Assembly: GCA_963797175.1 (NCBI GenBank)
Contig: CAWCOL010000009.1
Span: 1,240,001 to 1,304,000 of the forward strand
DNA length: 64,000 bases
Origin: DATLLN01 sp963797175
Lineage (GTDB): Bacteria; Actinomycetota; Thermoleophilia; Gaiellales; JAICJC01
Reading direction: 5' to 3'
Shown here: piece after piece, positions 1-8,169 of the stretch
How the letters are laid out: each line of letters starts with the position of its first letter
How positions within the stretch are numbered: the first letter of the stretch is position 1
Position numbers and translations under genes: made by a program
Notes under the pieces: generated by a model
The model's database searches: none
Told to the model about the DNA's origin: nothing
What the model saw: the letters and a program-made list of their open reading frames with translations, nothing else

Positions 1-92
1 ACGCCTCGATCTGCGGGCTCGGGCAGACTGCGGCCAATGCGATCGACTCCGCGATTCTCAGCCTGCGCGTCTTCGAGCCCCAGGAGGTCTGA
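1..92 (+). CDS. C-terminal end of a NuoF/FdhB-like NADH-binding flavoprotein subunit (partial)
   Basis: Only the last 29 codons are visible, reading in the frame that starts at base 3 and stopping at 90-92. The peptide begins ASICGLGQTAANAIDSAI, which resembles the SLCGLGQTAPNP stretch at the end of NuoF/HoxF/FdhB proteins, where a cysteine helps hold a 4Fe-4S cluster. The next gene starts with GTG immediately after this stop, so the two are translationally coupled and this is probably the diaphorase subunit of the same formate dehydrogenase-type complex. The assignment rests on a short tail. Confidence 0.65.
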   Translation, partial: ASICGLGQTAANAIDSAILSLRVFEPQEV

Positions 93-1031
93 GTGAGCGT
101 CGTCCCCGTCACCATCCGCCGCACCGTCGAGCTCGAGGTCGACGGCGAGTCGGTGCGCGTCCCCGAGGGCGCGACCATCCTCGACGCCTGCCGCGCGCAG
201 GGCTGCGACCAGCCGACGCTGTGCTACGGCGACACGCTGACGCCGGTCAACGCGTGCCGCGTGTGCGTGGTCGAGGTCGAGGGCTCGCGGGTGCTGGTGC
301 CGAGCTGCGCGCGTAAGGCGGAGGATGGCATGGTGGTCAAGACCGACACCGAGCGCGTCCGCCACAGCCGCAAGATGGTGCTCGAGTTCCTCGGCTCCAG
401 CGTCGATCTGACCACCGCGCCCGAGGTGGACGGCTGGATGGAGCAGTACGAGGCGCGGCCGGAGCGCTACGGGCCGCCGGCGCCGCCCGCACCGGCGGGC
501 GCGCGCGACCACGCCCAGGCGGGGCACCACCACGCCGGCGACGGCCAGACAGCGGCCACCGTCGCGCAGCCTGTCAAGGTTGACAACGAGAACTACGTCC
601 GCGATTACGCGAAGTGCATCCTCTGCTACAAGTGCGTCGAGGGCTGCGGCACGGACTGGCAGAACACGTTCGCGATCGCCGTGGCGGGGCGCGGGTTCGA
701 CGCCCGCATCTCCACGGAGTACGCCGCGCCGCTGCCCGACTCGGCCTGCGTCTACTGCGGCAACTGCATCGCCGTCTGCCCGACCGGCGCGCTGATGTTC
801 AAGAGCGAGCACGAGATGCGGGCGGACGGCAGCTGGGACGAGGGCGAGCAGACCGTGACCGAGACGATCTGCTCCTACTGCGGCGTCGGCTGCAGCCTGG
901 AGCTGCACGTGCAGGACAACTCGATCGTCAAGGTGACGTCGCCGCTCGACCACGGCATCACCCGCGGCAACCTGTGCGTCAAGGGCCGGTTCGGCTACCA
1001 GTACGTGCAGAACCGCGCCGAGGGGGAGTGA
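93..1031 (+). CDS. Iron-sulfur electron-transfer subunit of an NAD-linked formate dehydrogenase (NuoG/FdhA N-terminal type)
   Basis: A 312-residue protein made only of iron-sulfur modules. Residues 44, 55, 58 and 72 form the C-x10-C-x2-C-x13-C 2Fe-2S signature. Two 4Fe-4S motifs follow (C175-178-181-185 and C219-222-225-229). The N-terminal 4Fe-4S segment of molybdopterin oxidoreductases then appears (C260, C263, C267, C295). The protein stops there, whereas FdhA and NuoG normally continue for 500 or more residues with the Mo-bisMGD domain. Gene coupling on both sides and the following fdhD indicate a cytoplasmic formate dehydrogenase in which this subunit wires the catalytic subunit to the flavoprotein. 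The catalytic subunit would lie upstream, outside the window. A truncated fdhA is the alternative, but the tidy ATGA junction with fdhD argues against it. The GTG start abuts the preceding stop. Confidence 0.8.
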   Translation: MSVVPVTIRRTVELEVDGESVRVPEGATILDACRAQGCDQPTLCYGDTLTPVNACRVCVVEVEGSRVLVPSCARKAEDGMVVKTDTERVRHSRKMVLEFLGSSVDLTTAPEVDGWMEQYEARPERYGPPAPPAPAGARDHAQAGHHHAGDGQTAATVAQPVKVDNENYVRDYAKCILCYKCVEGCGTDWQNTFAIAVAGRGFDARISTEYAAPLPDSACVYCGNCIAVCPTGALMFKSEHEMRADGSWDEGEQTVTETICSYCGVGCSLELHVQDNSIVKVTSPLDHGITRGNLCVKGRFGYQYVQNRAEGE

Positions 1032-1897
1032 TGGCCGCCGATCCGGCCGACGCGCTGGATCCGGCGGGCGGGCCGGCGCGGCCGCAGAGCACCTCGCGGG
1101 TGCGGGTGCTGGCGGTGGACGGCGAGGCGCGAAGGCGCCGCGACGATCGGCTGGCGACCGAGGAGCCGATGGAGATCCGCGTCGAGGAACCGGGCGCCGA
1201 GCAGCGCAGCATCGCGGTGACGATGCGCACGCCGGGCGCCGACTTCGAGCTGGCGGCCGGGTTCCTCCTGACGGAGGGGCTGATCGAGCGGGCCAGTGAC
1301 GTGCGCGCCGTCCGCTACTGCGCGGTGCCCCGCGAGGAGCAGCACTACAACGTGGTCAGCGTGACGCTGACGCGGGCCCTGGCGTCCGACCCGCAGCGGA
1401 ACTTCTACGCGACCTCGAGCTGCGGCATCTGCGGAAAGGCGTCGCTGGATGCCCTGGACGTGCGCTGTGAGCATGTGGCCGAGGGGCCGGTGGTCGCAAC
1501 GGAGCTGATCACCTCGCTGCCCGACAAGCTGCGCGCCGCCCAGCGGGTGTTCGAGCGCACCGGTGGCCTGCACGGCGCCGCCCTGTTCGACACCGCCGGC
1601 GAGCTGCTGCTGACGCGCGAGGACATCGGCCGCCACAACGCCGTGGACAAGATCGTCGGCGCCGAGCTGCTGGCCGGCCGGCTACCCGCATCCGAGCGGA
1701 TCCTGCTCGTCTCCGGCCGGGCCGGCTTCGAGATCGTCCAGAAGGCGGCCGTGGCGGGCATCCCGATCCTGGCCGCCGTCTCGGCGCCCTCCAGCCTGGC
1801 CGTCGATGCGGCCCGCGGCTTCGGCATGACGCTGATCGGCTTCCTCCGCGGCGACCGGTTCAACGTCTACACCGGCGCCGAGCGCATCGCCGCCTGA
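1031..1897 (+). CDS. fdhD: Formate dehydrogenase accessory sulfurtransferase FdhD
   Basis: 288 residues. FdhD passes sulfur from a cysteine desulfurase to the Mo-bisMGD cofactor, which is required for formate dehydrogenase activity. The family's CxxC active-site motif is present as SSCGICGKAS (C131 and C134). The conserved GRHNAVDKIVG and SGRAGFEIVQKAA blocks follow in order, and length is typical. The start ATG overlaps the stop of the Fe-S subunit gene (ATGA), so the genes form one operon. About 30 residues before the FdhD core are charged and poorly conserved in appearance. It is the last gene of the operon; the next gene is on the opposite strand. Confidence 0.93.
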   Translation: MAADPADALDPAGGPARPQSTSRVRVLAVDGEARRRRDDRLATEEPMEIRVEEPGAEQRSIAVTMRTPGADFELAAGFLLTEGLIERASDVRAVRYCAVPREEQHYNVVSVTLTRALASDPQRNFYATSSCGICGKASLDALDVRCEHVAEGPVVATELITSLPDKLRAAQRVFERTGGLHGAALFDTAGELLLTREDIGRHNAVDKIVGAELLAGRLPASERILLVSGRAGFEIVQKAAVAGIPILAAVSAPSSLAVDAARGFGMTLIGFLRGDRFNVYTGAERIAA

Positions 1898-1927
1898 CGT
1901 CACGGACGTCCGGGTCGGCCGGTCGGC

Positions 1928-2608
1928 TCAGGTGACCGGGGAGGCGCTCTGGTCGCCGGGGGTGATCAGCCCGGTCTCGTACGCGAACACGACCGCCTGG
2001 GAGCGGTCGCGCAGGTCGAGCTTGGCGAAGATGCGCTTGACGTGCGTCTTGACGGTGCCCTCGCTGAGATGGAGGCGCGCGGCGATCTCGGCGTTGTTCA
2101 GGCTGCGGGCGACCAGCAGCAGGATCTCGTACTCGCGCGGCGTCAGGTCGTCGATCCGGTTCGACGCGCGCTGCGCGAAGCGCGGGATCCGCTGGAGGCG
2201 GTCGATCACGCGCTGGGCGACCGGCGCCGCCAGGGCGGCGTCGCCCGAGGCAACGTCGCGGATGGCGACGATCAGATCCTCCGGCCGCGAGCGCTTCAGC
2301 AGGTAGCCGCTGGCACCGGACGCGATCGCGTCCAGCACGAGGTCATCGGACTCGAACGTCGTCAGCACCAGCACCCGGCCGAGGTGCTCGTCGGCGATCT
2401 CGCGGGTCGCGGCGATCCCGTCCATCGACGGCATCCGCATGTCCATCAGCACGACGTCGGGCCGGTGCTCGCGGGCCTCCTCGATCGCGTGGGCGCCGTC
2501 CTCCGCCTCGGCGACGACCTCGATGTCCTCGGTCGAGGACAGGGTCGCCCGCAGCCCGGCGCGGATCAGCGGCTCGTCATCGGCGATGATCACGCGAACG
2601 GCGCTCAT
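1928..2608 (-). CDS. NarL/LuxR-family response regulator
   Basis: 226 residues. The N-terminal receiver domain has the acidic pair D11-D12, the phosphoacceptor aspartate D56 in VVLMDMRMP, and the conserved lysine in LLKRSRP. The C-terminal LuxR helix-turn-helix spans roughly residues 150-212 (LTPREYEILLLVARS, then LSEGTVKTHVKRI). The start overlaps the end of the histidine kinase gene by 4 bp, so the two form a cognate two-component system. The signal and target genes cannot be told from the sequence; the nearest candidates are the divergent membrane-protein and uppP genes. Confidence 0.93.
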   Translation of the reverse strand: MSAVRVIIADDEPLIRAGLRATLSSTEDIEVVAEAEDGAHAIEEAREHRPDVVLMDMRMPSMDGIAATREIADEHLGRVLVLTTFESDDLVLDAIASGASGYLLKRSRPEDLIVAIRDVASGDAALAAPVAQRVIDRLQRIPRFAQRASNRIDDLTPREYEILLLVARSLNNAEIAARLHLSEGTVKTHVKRIFAKLDLRDRSQAVVFAYETGLITPGDQSASPVT

Positions 2609-3852
2609 GCGGCCCCGCTGGGGAGTCGTGCGGACAGCTGGAACAGCCCGTCGCGTCGCTCGGCGACCACGGTGCCGCCGACCAGCGCCGCGCGCTCGGC
2701 CATGCCGCGGATGCCGCGTCCGCCGGTTGTCTCACCCGACAGGCCGGAAGCGCCGTTCGTGATCGTGATGGCAAGCGCGTCCGGCTCGCGGCAGATCGTG
2801 ACCTGGACGGGGCCGCCGTCACCGTGGCGTGACGCGTTCGTCAGCCCTTCCTGGACGATCCGGTAAGCGGTGGCGCCGCCTGCGGCGTCCGGCACCGAGC
2901 CGGCGCCTGCGAACACGGCGTCCACCCGCATGCCGGCCGAGCGGTACGTCTCGATCAGCTCGCCCAGGCGCTCGAACGACGGCCCGGGCATGCGGGACGC
3001 CGCGTCGTCGCCGCGCAGCGTCCCCACCAGCGCGTCCAGCTCGGCCGCGGCCGAGGCGGCCACCTGCTCGATCGTCTCCAGCGACTGCCGCGGCGCATCG
3101 CCGGCGTCACCCATGGTCAGCCGGGCGGCGCCCGCATGGATCGCGATCACGTTGACGGCGTGGCCGATCGAGTCGTGAAGATCGCGGGCGAGCCGCGTCC
3201 GCTCCTCGGCGGCCGACAGCCGGCGCTCCCGCTCGAGCGACGCCTGGAGGTCGGCGGCCCGGGCGGCGATCCGATCCAGGCTCTCGCGCCGCCGCCGCGC
3301 CTCGCTCCCGATCAGCAGCGCAACCGCCCACAGCAGCGCGGACAGGACCAGGGTCTGGGCGGTCGCCGGGCTGCCGGGCACGTCCAGGTCGCTCATGATC
3401 TCGGCGCCGACGACGCCTCCGGCGACACCCAGCCAGATCAGGCGGCGGCGGGCGACGGCGCTGGCATGGTCGGCGGTCGCGGCCAGCAGCAGCCCGGGGC
3501 CGAGCACCGCCGGGAGCACACAGCCCGCCGAGGCGAGCACGAGCGCGCAGGGAGCGGCGAGCGCGAGGCCGAAGAGCGGGTTCGCGCGCCACGCCATCGC
3601 CGCCAGGGAGACGACCGCGACCAGCCCCAGCGTGGCGGGTAATCCGGGCCGCACCGGCGGATCGAGCTGCACCGAGACGGCGCCGAGCGCGAACAGACAT
3701 GCGGCCAGCCACACGGGGCCGATCCGAAGGAGCGCGTCGCGCAGGCCGTCCAACAGCCCGAACAGCCGCATCTGGAGCCGCGCGAGCGGCTCTCGCAGCG
3801 CGGCGATCCACGTCTGGGGACCGCCCGTCGGCCTCAGTAGCTGCTCGCGCAT
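2605..3852 (-). CDS. Membrane sensor histidine kinase, NarL/DesK type (HisKA_3)
   Basis: 415 residues. Roughly residues 45-185 hold six or so hydrophobic segments with little outside the membrane, so the signal is probably sensed in or near the membrane. A short coiled region leads to the HisKA_3 dimerisation motif RLARDLHDSIGHAVN with phosphoacceptor H226. A HATPase_c domain with GRGIRGMAERAALVGG ends the protein. The ATG start is supported by a TACTCT hexamer ending 6 nt upstream and a TTGCCC hexamer 16 nt before that, with no Shine-Dalgarno, as expected of a leaderless mRNA. It is co-transcribed with the response regulator (4-bp overlap). Confidence 0.92.
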   Translation of the reverse strand: MREQLLRPTGGPQTWIAALREPLARLQMRLFGLLDGLRDALLRIGPVWLAACLFALGAVSVQLDPPVRPGLPATLGLVAVVSLAAMAWRANPLFGLALAAPCALVLASAGCVLPAVLGPGLLLAATADHASAVARRRLIWLGVAGGVVGAEIMSDLDVPGSPATAQTLVLSALLWAVALLIGSEARRRRESLDRIAARAADLQASLERERRLSAAEERTRLARDLHDSIGHAVNVIAIHAGAARLTMGDAGDAPRQSLETIEQVAASAAAELDALVGTLRGDDAASRMPGPSFERLGELIETYRSAGMRVDAVFAGAGSVPDAAGGATAYRIVQEGLTNASRHGDGGPVQVTICREPDALAITITNGASGLSGETTGGRGIRGMAERAALVGGTVVAERRDGLFQLSARLPSGAA

Positions 3853-3981
3853 GTCCCAAGAGTATGCACTTGTTGCCAGAGGGCAAGTCCCACGTTCGCG
3901 AAGCCTACCTCTCCGTGGGTACGTTGAACGTCATGCCTGAGTGGGGCGCGGGCATCGCGCCGCACTCGTACGGTGGTGCCG

Positions 3982-4218
3982 ATGGCAAACAACCGCTTCC
4001 TCGTCGGCGCCGCGGTCGTGCTCGGCATCATCCTGATCGGCGTCTCCATCATCTACTTCGTCGAGCCGGCGAGTTCGCTGCCGTTCCCCGACGCGCTCGG
4101 TCACCAGGCCGGTTCCTCCCACCACCACACCAAGCACGGCATCGCCGCGCTCTTGCTGGGCATCGGCTGCTTCATCTTCGCCTGGTTCCGCAGCGGCCCC
4201 CGGTCGACCGCCGAGTGA
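3982..4218 (+). CDS. Small two-helix membrane protein of unknown function
   Basis: 78 residues from the ATG. It has two hydrophobic segments (about residues 5-25 and 52-70) joined by a His-rich loop containing SSHHHTKHG, which could bind metal, although this is only a guess from composition. A TACGGT hexamer ends 7 nt before the ATG and no ribosome binding site is visible. A GTG three codons upstream is the alternative start. The stop overlaps the uppP GTG start by 4 bp, so the two are coupled. I do not recognise the family. Confidence 0.7.
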   Translation: MANNRFLVGAAVVLGIILIGVSIIYFVEPASSLPFPDALGHQAGSSHHHTKHGIAALLLGIGCFIFAWFRSGPRSTAE

Positions 4219-5102
4219 TCATCCTCGAAGCGCCGATCTCGTACGCGCAGGCGATCCTGCTCGGCCTGCTCCAGGGCTTCTCGGAGCTGTTCCCGATCTC
4301 GAGCCTGGGCCACAGCGTGATCCTGCCCCAGCTGCTGGGCTGGAACATCCACCAGAACGACGACTACTTCATCACCTTCCTGATCGCCACGCACCTGGCC
4401 ACCGCCATCGTGCTGTTCGTGTTCTTCTGGCAGGACTGGAAGCGGATCTTCATCGGCATGTGGCGGTCGCTGAGGGAGCGCGAGGTGGCGGCCGACAACA
4501 CGGACGGGAGGCTGGGCTGGCTGCTGGTGGTGGGCACCGTCCCCGCCGGCATCCTCGGCCTACTCTTGCAGGACGCGTTGCGCACCGTGTTCGCGTCCGG
4601 CCAGTCAGCGGCGTTCTTCCTGACCCTGAATGGCTTCATGCTGTACGGCGCCGAGCGGCTGCGTCGGCGCGCGCCCGTGCACGACACCAGCGAGCCGGTT
4701 GCCTCCGACCAGCGCATCACCCAGACGACCGGCTGGTGGGACGCGCTCGGCATCGGCGCCGCCCAGGCGATCGCGCTGATCCCGGGGTTCTCGCGCAGCG
4801 GCGCATCGATGAGCGGCGGACTGCTCGTCGGCCTCTCCAACGAGGACGCCGCTCGCTTCTCGTTCCTGCTGGCGACGCCGATCATCGGCGCCGCCGCGCT
4901 GCTGAAGCTGCCCGATCTGTTCGGCCCCACCGGCAACGGTGTGCGCGGCCCGGCACTGGCGGCATCGCTCTGCTCGGCGCTGACCGCGTACCTGTCGGTG
5001 CGGTTCCTGCTGCGCTACTTCGAGACGAACCGGCTGACGCCGTTCGCGATCTACTGCGTGATCGCCGGCATCGGCAGCTCGATCTACCTCGCCGCGACGT
5101 AG
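4215..5102 (+). CDS. uppP: Undecaprenyl-diphosphatase UppP (BacA)
   Basis: 295 residues from a GTG that overlaps the stop of the preceding gene (GTGA). This membrane enzyme dephosphorylates undecaprenyl pyrophosphate to recycle the lipid carrier for peptidoglycan and other wall polymers, and it confers bacitracin tolerance. Both family signatures are present: LLQGFSELFPISSLGH near the N-terminus (the usual GxxEFLPxSSxxH region) and IPGFSRSGASM near residue 195. There are about eight hydrophobic segments. Serine and arginine of the PGxSRSG motif are intact. Confidence 0.93.
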   Translation: MIILEAPISYAQAILLGLLQGFSELFPISSLGHSVILPQLLGWNIHQNDDYFITFLIATHLATAIVLFVFFWQDWKRIFIGMWRSLREREVAADNTDGRLGWLLVVGTVPAGILGLLLQDALRTVFASGQSAAFFLTLNGFMLYGAERLRRRAPVHDTSEPVASDQRITQTTGWWDALGIGAAQAIALIPGFSRSGASMSGGLLVGLSNEDAARFSFLLATPIIGAAALLKLPDLFGPTGNGVRGPALAASLCSALTAYLSVRFLLRYFETNRLTPFAIYCVIAGIGSSIYLAAT

Positions 5103-5127
5103 ATGACCTGATCTATGTTCGCGCGCG

Positions 5128-6450
5128 GTGCGCGGGCTGCTGGTCGACATCTCTCCCCTTCGCGACTCGTCCGCCTACCGGCGGCTGCTGTCGAACGACC
5201 TGCTCGCCGCGGGCGCGTCGCAGGTGGGCGTGGTGGCGCTGCCGTTCCAGATCTACACGCTCACCCATTCCTCGCTGCTGGTCGGGCTGATCGGCCTCGT
5301 CGCCCTGGTGCCGCTGCTGGCCGGAGCGGTCACCGCGGGGGCGATCGCCGACTCCTTCGACCGGCGGCGCCTGCTGGTGATCAGCCAGGTGACCGCCGCC
5401 GCGTGCCTGGCGGCGCTGGCCGCCCTGGCCGCCAGGGGCGACCCGCCGCTGATCGCGCTGTACGCGCTCGCCGCGGTGCAGGCGTTCGCCTCAGCGATCG
5501 AGTCGCCGGTGCGAAACGCCGTGGTGCCGCAGCTGGTCGGGCTGGAGCGGGTCCCCGCCGCGTCCGCCCTCAACCAGACGGTCGACCAGCTCTCCCAGAT
5601 CGCCGGGCCCGCGGTCGCCGGCCTGCTGCTGGCCGGCGTCGGCCTGACCAGGACGTACATGATCGGCGCGTGCGGCTACAGCCTCGCGCTGGCCACCGCC
5701 GCGATGCTGCCGGCGCTCCGCCCGCACGGGGCGGGTGCGCCACCGGGCCTGCGTGCCGTCGTGGACGGCCTGCGCTTCGCCCGCACCCGCCCGGCGCTGC
5801 TGGGCACGTTCGCGATCGACCTGAACGCGATGATCTTCGGCATGCCCCGCGCGCTCTTCCCGGCGCTCGCCCAGGCCACCTTCCGGGTCGGGCCGCAGGG
5901 GCTGGGCCTGCTCTACTCGGCGCCCGCCGTCGGGGCATTGCTCGGCGCGCTGACCAGCGGCTGGGTCGGCGCGGTGCGCCGTCAGGGCACGGCCGTGATC
6001 GCGGCCGTCGTCGTCTGGGGCCTCTCGATCGCGGCCTTCGGCCTGGTGCCGGGCGACCTGTTCTGGCTCGCGCTGGGGCTGCTCGCCCTGGCCGGCGCGG
6101 CCGACGTCGTGTCGGCCGTCTTCCGCAACACGATCATGCAGCAGGAGGCGCCCGACCGGATGCGCGGGCGGATGGCCGCGCTCCACATCGCGGTCGTCAC
6201 CAGCGGCCCGCGACTGGGCGATCTCGAGGCCGGCACGGTGGCCCGGCTGACGTCCGTGGAGGTCTCCGTTGTCTCCGGCGGACTGATCTGCATCGCCGGC
6301 GCAGCGGTGCTCAGCCTGCTGATGCCGGCGCTCGCCCACTACCGCCGTCCGGCGTCCCTAGAACCTCCAATTCTCCCCCAACAGGGTGATGAGAGAGTGG
6401 CGATTGACGAAGACGGCCAGGAGAGATCGCAGACACCCTCTCCTGACTGA
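5128..6450 (+). CDS. MFS exporter, enterobactin-exporter (EntS)-like
   Basis: 440 residues with about eleven or twelve hydrophobic segments. The N-terminal stretch FRIYxxT-like (ALPFQIYTLT), the D-R-R motif ADSFDRRRLLV between helices 2 and 3, and the QQEAPDRMRGRMAALH loop are typical of the EntS/TetV multidrug and siderophore exporter group. A TATGTT hexamer ends 8 nt before the GTG start. The substrate is unknown. The last 28 residues (from LEPPILPQQ) are hydrophilic, look unrelated to the family and run up to the hairpin region that follows, so the native C-terminus may have been replaced. Confidence 0.88.
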   Translation: MRGLLVDISPLRDSSAYRRLLSNDLLAAGASQVGVVALPFQIYTLTHSSLLVGLIGLVALVPLLAGAVTAGAIADSFDRRRLLVISQVTAAACLAALAALAARGDPPLIALYALAAVQAFASAIESPVRNAVVPQLVGLERVPAASALNQTVDQLSQIAGPAVAGLLLAGVGLTRTYMIGACGYSLALATAAMLPALRPHGAGAPPGLRAVVDGLRFARTRPALLGTFAIDLNAMIFGMPRALFPALAQATFRVGPQGLGLLYSAPAVGALLGALTSGWVGAVRRQGTAVIAAVVVWGLSIAAFGLVPGDLFWLALGLLALAGAADVVSAVFRNTIMQQEAPDRMRGRMAALHIAVVTSGPRLGDLEAGTVARLTSVEVSVVSGGLICIAGAAVLSLLMPALAHYRRPASLEPPILPQQGDERVAIDEDGQERSQTPSPD

Positions 6451-6452
6451 CA

Positions 6453-6554
6453 GCCACGAACCGACCGTCCGTGGCAACCGATCGTAAGCCGGAGTTTCTC
6501 CGGTGATCCTCCCCCTCCGGCCGCCCGGTAAGACCTCCCCGCTTACCGGGCGGC
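6453..6554. other. Three successive perfect hairpins downstream of the MFS gene
   Basis: Just after the stop at 6450 lie three inverted repeats: GCCACG/CGTGGC (6453-6458 with 6470-6475), CCGGAG-ttt-CTCCGG (6489-6503), and a 13-bp perfect stem GCCGCCCGGTAAG with CTTACCGGGCGGC around a 9-nt loop (6520-6554). The last is strong enough to act as a transcription terminator although no T-run follows. It runs directly into the tandem repeat array. Confidence 0.6.
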
Positions 6555-6936
6555 GGTTCGGTCCGGCCCGGTTTCCACGGCCGTCAGCAGTCCGACCAAA
6601 CCGCAGCATCCGACCCTCCCACGACCTCCTGCGCGCACTCAAGCGGCGGTTCGGTCCGGCCCGGTTTCCACGGCCGTCAGCAGTCCGACCAACCGCAGCA
6701 TCCGACCCTCCCACGACCTCCTGCGCGCACTCAAGCGGCGGTTCGGTCCGGCCCGGTTTCCACGGCCGTCAGCAGTCCGACCAACCGCAGCATCCGACCC
6801 TCCCACGACCTCCTGCGCGCACTCAAGCGGCGGTTGCGGTCCGGCCCGGTTTCCACGGCCGTCAGCAGTCCGACCAACCGCAGCATCCGACCCTCCCACG
6901 ACCTCCTGCGCGCACTCAAGCGGCGGTTCGGTCCGG
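6551..6936. repeat. 92-bp tandem repeat array, four copies plus a partial fifth
   Basis: Units start at 6551, 6644, 6736 and 6828, with a 16-nt partial copy at 6921. Spacing is 93, 92, 92 and 93 bp; the two longer spacings each come from one extra base, and the copies are otherwise nearly identical. Each unit starts CGGCGGTTCGGTCCGGCCCG and ends with CTGCGCGCACTCAAG. A unit can fold as a 10-bp stem with one bulged C (GCGGTTcGGTC with GACCAACCGC) enclosing a 5-bp stem (CGGCC with GGCCG). The array ends one base before the stop codon of the convergent DUF72 gene. The whole 487-bp interval 6451-6937 has no credible gene. Confidence 0.9.
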
Positions 6937-6937
6937 G

Positions 6938-7843
6938 TCAGGACGCGAGCAGCTCCAGCATCGTCAGCGCGTTGACCGGCGCCTGCGCGATCTCGGCGCC
7001 GGTGGCGACGTCCACGCTGCGGCCGTTGTTGTTGAACATCACCCAGACGGTGCCCGCCTTCTCGGCCAGCTCGCGCAGCGGCGGCACCCACTCCTCCAGC
7101 TCCTCGTCGCTGTAGAGGTAGTCGAACCGCTCGGCGGCGCTCCGGCCGCGCACGTTCCAGGTCTTGGCGTTGCGCCCGTGCAGCCGCAGGTAGGCGTCGG
7201 TGCCGGTGCGGCCGACCACCGTCGGCGCGACGTTCCTGGCATCGGTGCGCGGCGCGTCCACCATCACGTAGGTGGCGTCGATCGAGCGCAGGAACGCGAG
7301 CGTCTCGTCCACGACGTCCGGCTCGAGCCAGCTCCGGTGCCGGAACTCGACCAGCATGGGGTGGCCCTCGAGCCGCTCGCGAGCCCAGGTCAGGTAGTCG
7401 AGCGACTCCGGCTTGCGCACGATGTAGGGCGGCATCTGGACGAGGATGCCACCCAGCTTGCCCGCCTCGCCCAGCGGGCCGATGCCGTGCAGGAACCGCT
7501 CGAACACCTCGGTGCGGAGCTCCGCTGACGGGTGGATGCGGCCGCGCTCGTCCACGGCGGCGCCCTCGCGCAGGTCGGGCGGCAGCTGCTCGGGCCGCAC
7601 CGGGTGGCGGGTCATCATCGCGAACGCCTTGACGTGGAAGACGAAGCCCTCCGGCGTCCGCCTGGCCCAGTTGGCCGCCGTCTCGGCGACCGGCATCGCG
7701 TAGAAGCTGGAGTTGACCTCGACCGTGTCGAAGTGCTCGGCGTAGTGGCGCAGCCTGCCCTCAGCCGAGCGCGCGTGGGGTGGGTACCAGAGCGCGGAGA
7801 GCGACTCGTCGGCCCACGAGCAGGTGCCGACGCGGATGCTCAA
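6938..7843 (-). CDS. DUF72 (YecE-like) family protein
   Basis: 301 residues from a TTG that overlaps the stop of the rhodanese gene (TTGA). The protein opens with IRVGTCSW and continues with FDTVEVNSSFYAMP, FVFHVKA and LVEFRHRSW, the conserved blocks of the DUF72 TIM-barrel family. The ending has the usual YLRLHGRN and WVMFNNNGRS motifs. The biochemical role of DUF72 proteins is not established. Coupling to rhodanese genes is a hint towards sulfur or persulfide metabolism, no more than that. Its stop lies one base from the tandem repeat array. Confidence 0.85.
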   Translation of the reverse strand: MSIRVGTCSWADESLSALWYPPHARSAEGRLRHYAEHFDTVEVNSSFYAMPVAETAANWARRTPEGFVFHVKAFAMMTRHPVRPEQLPPDLREGAAVDERGRIHPSAELRTEVFERFLHGIGPLGEAGKLGGILVQMPPYIVRKPESLDYLTWARERLEGHPMLVEFRHRSWLEPDVVDETLAFLRSIDATYVMVDAPRTDARNVAPTVVGRTGTDAYLRLHGRNAKTWNVRGRSAAERFDYLYSDEELEEWVPPLRELAEKAGTVWVMFNNNGRSVDVATGAEIAQAPVNALTMLELLAS

Positions 7844-8169
7844 ATCACGATGCCGTCGTCCGGCTCGATCGGCAGGCCGGCCGCCACCCAGGCGTACATG
7901 CCGCCCGCCATGTTGACCGCGTCGTAGCCGGCGGCGACCAGGTGGTCGGCCACCACGCCGCTGCGCGAGCCCGACCGGCACACCATCGCCAGCGGGGTGT
8001 CCTCGGGCAGCTCGGCCATGCGGCCGGCCAGCTCGTTCATCGGGATCCAGGTCGCGCCGGCGATGTGCGCGCCCTCCCACTCCTCGGCCGTGCGCACGTC
8101 CACCGCCACCAGCGCACCGTCCTTCAGCCCCACCGCCACCGCGTCCGCCGAGACATCGGGCGCGCTCAT
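7840..8169 (-). CDS. Single-domain rhodanese-like sulfurtransferase
   Basis: 109 residues, one rhodanese domain. The active-site loop is MVCRSGSRSG, with the catalytic cysteine followed by the six-residue loop expected of a sulfur-binding rhodanese. The DVRTAEEWEGAHIAGA and GGMYAWVAAGLPI blocks are typical. It overlaps both neighbours by 4 bp, so it is expressed with the MBL-rhodanese fusion upstream and DUF72 downstream. A likely role is to handle persulfide sulfur released in this pathway, in the cytoplasm. Confidence 0.9.
   Translation of the reverse strand: MSAPDVSADAVAVGLKDGALVAVDVRTAEEWEGAHIAGATWIPMNELAGRMAELPEDTPLAMVCRSGSRSGVVADHLVAAGYDAVNMAGGMYAWVAAGLPIEPDDGIVI

Noticed and set aside
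6551..6936. CRISPR array
   Set aside because: The whole 92-bp unit repeats without variable spacers and no cas genes are in view.
6358..7091. Open frames on the minus strand through the tandem repeats, with recurring LLTAVETGPDR-type peptide
   Set aside because: The 92-bp period is not a multiple of three, so the peptide repeats only because all frames are open in this GC-rich sequence; there is no start signal or family likeness.
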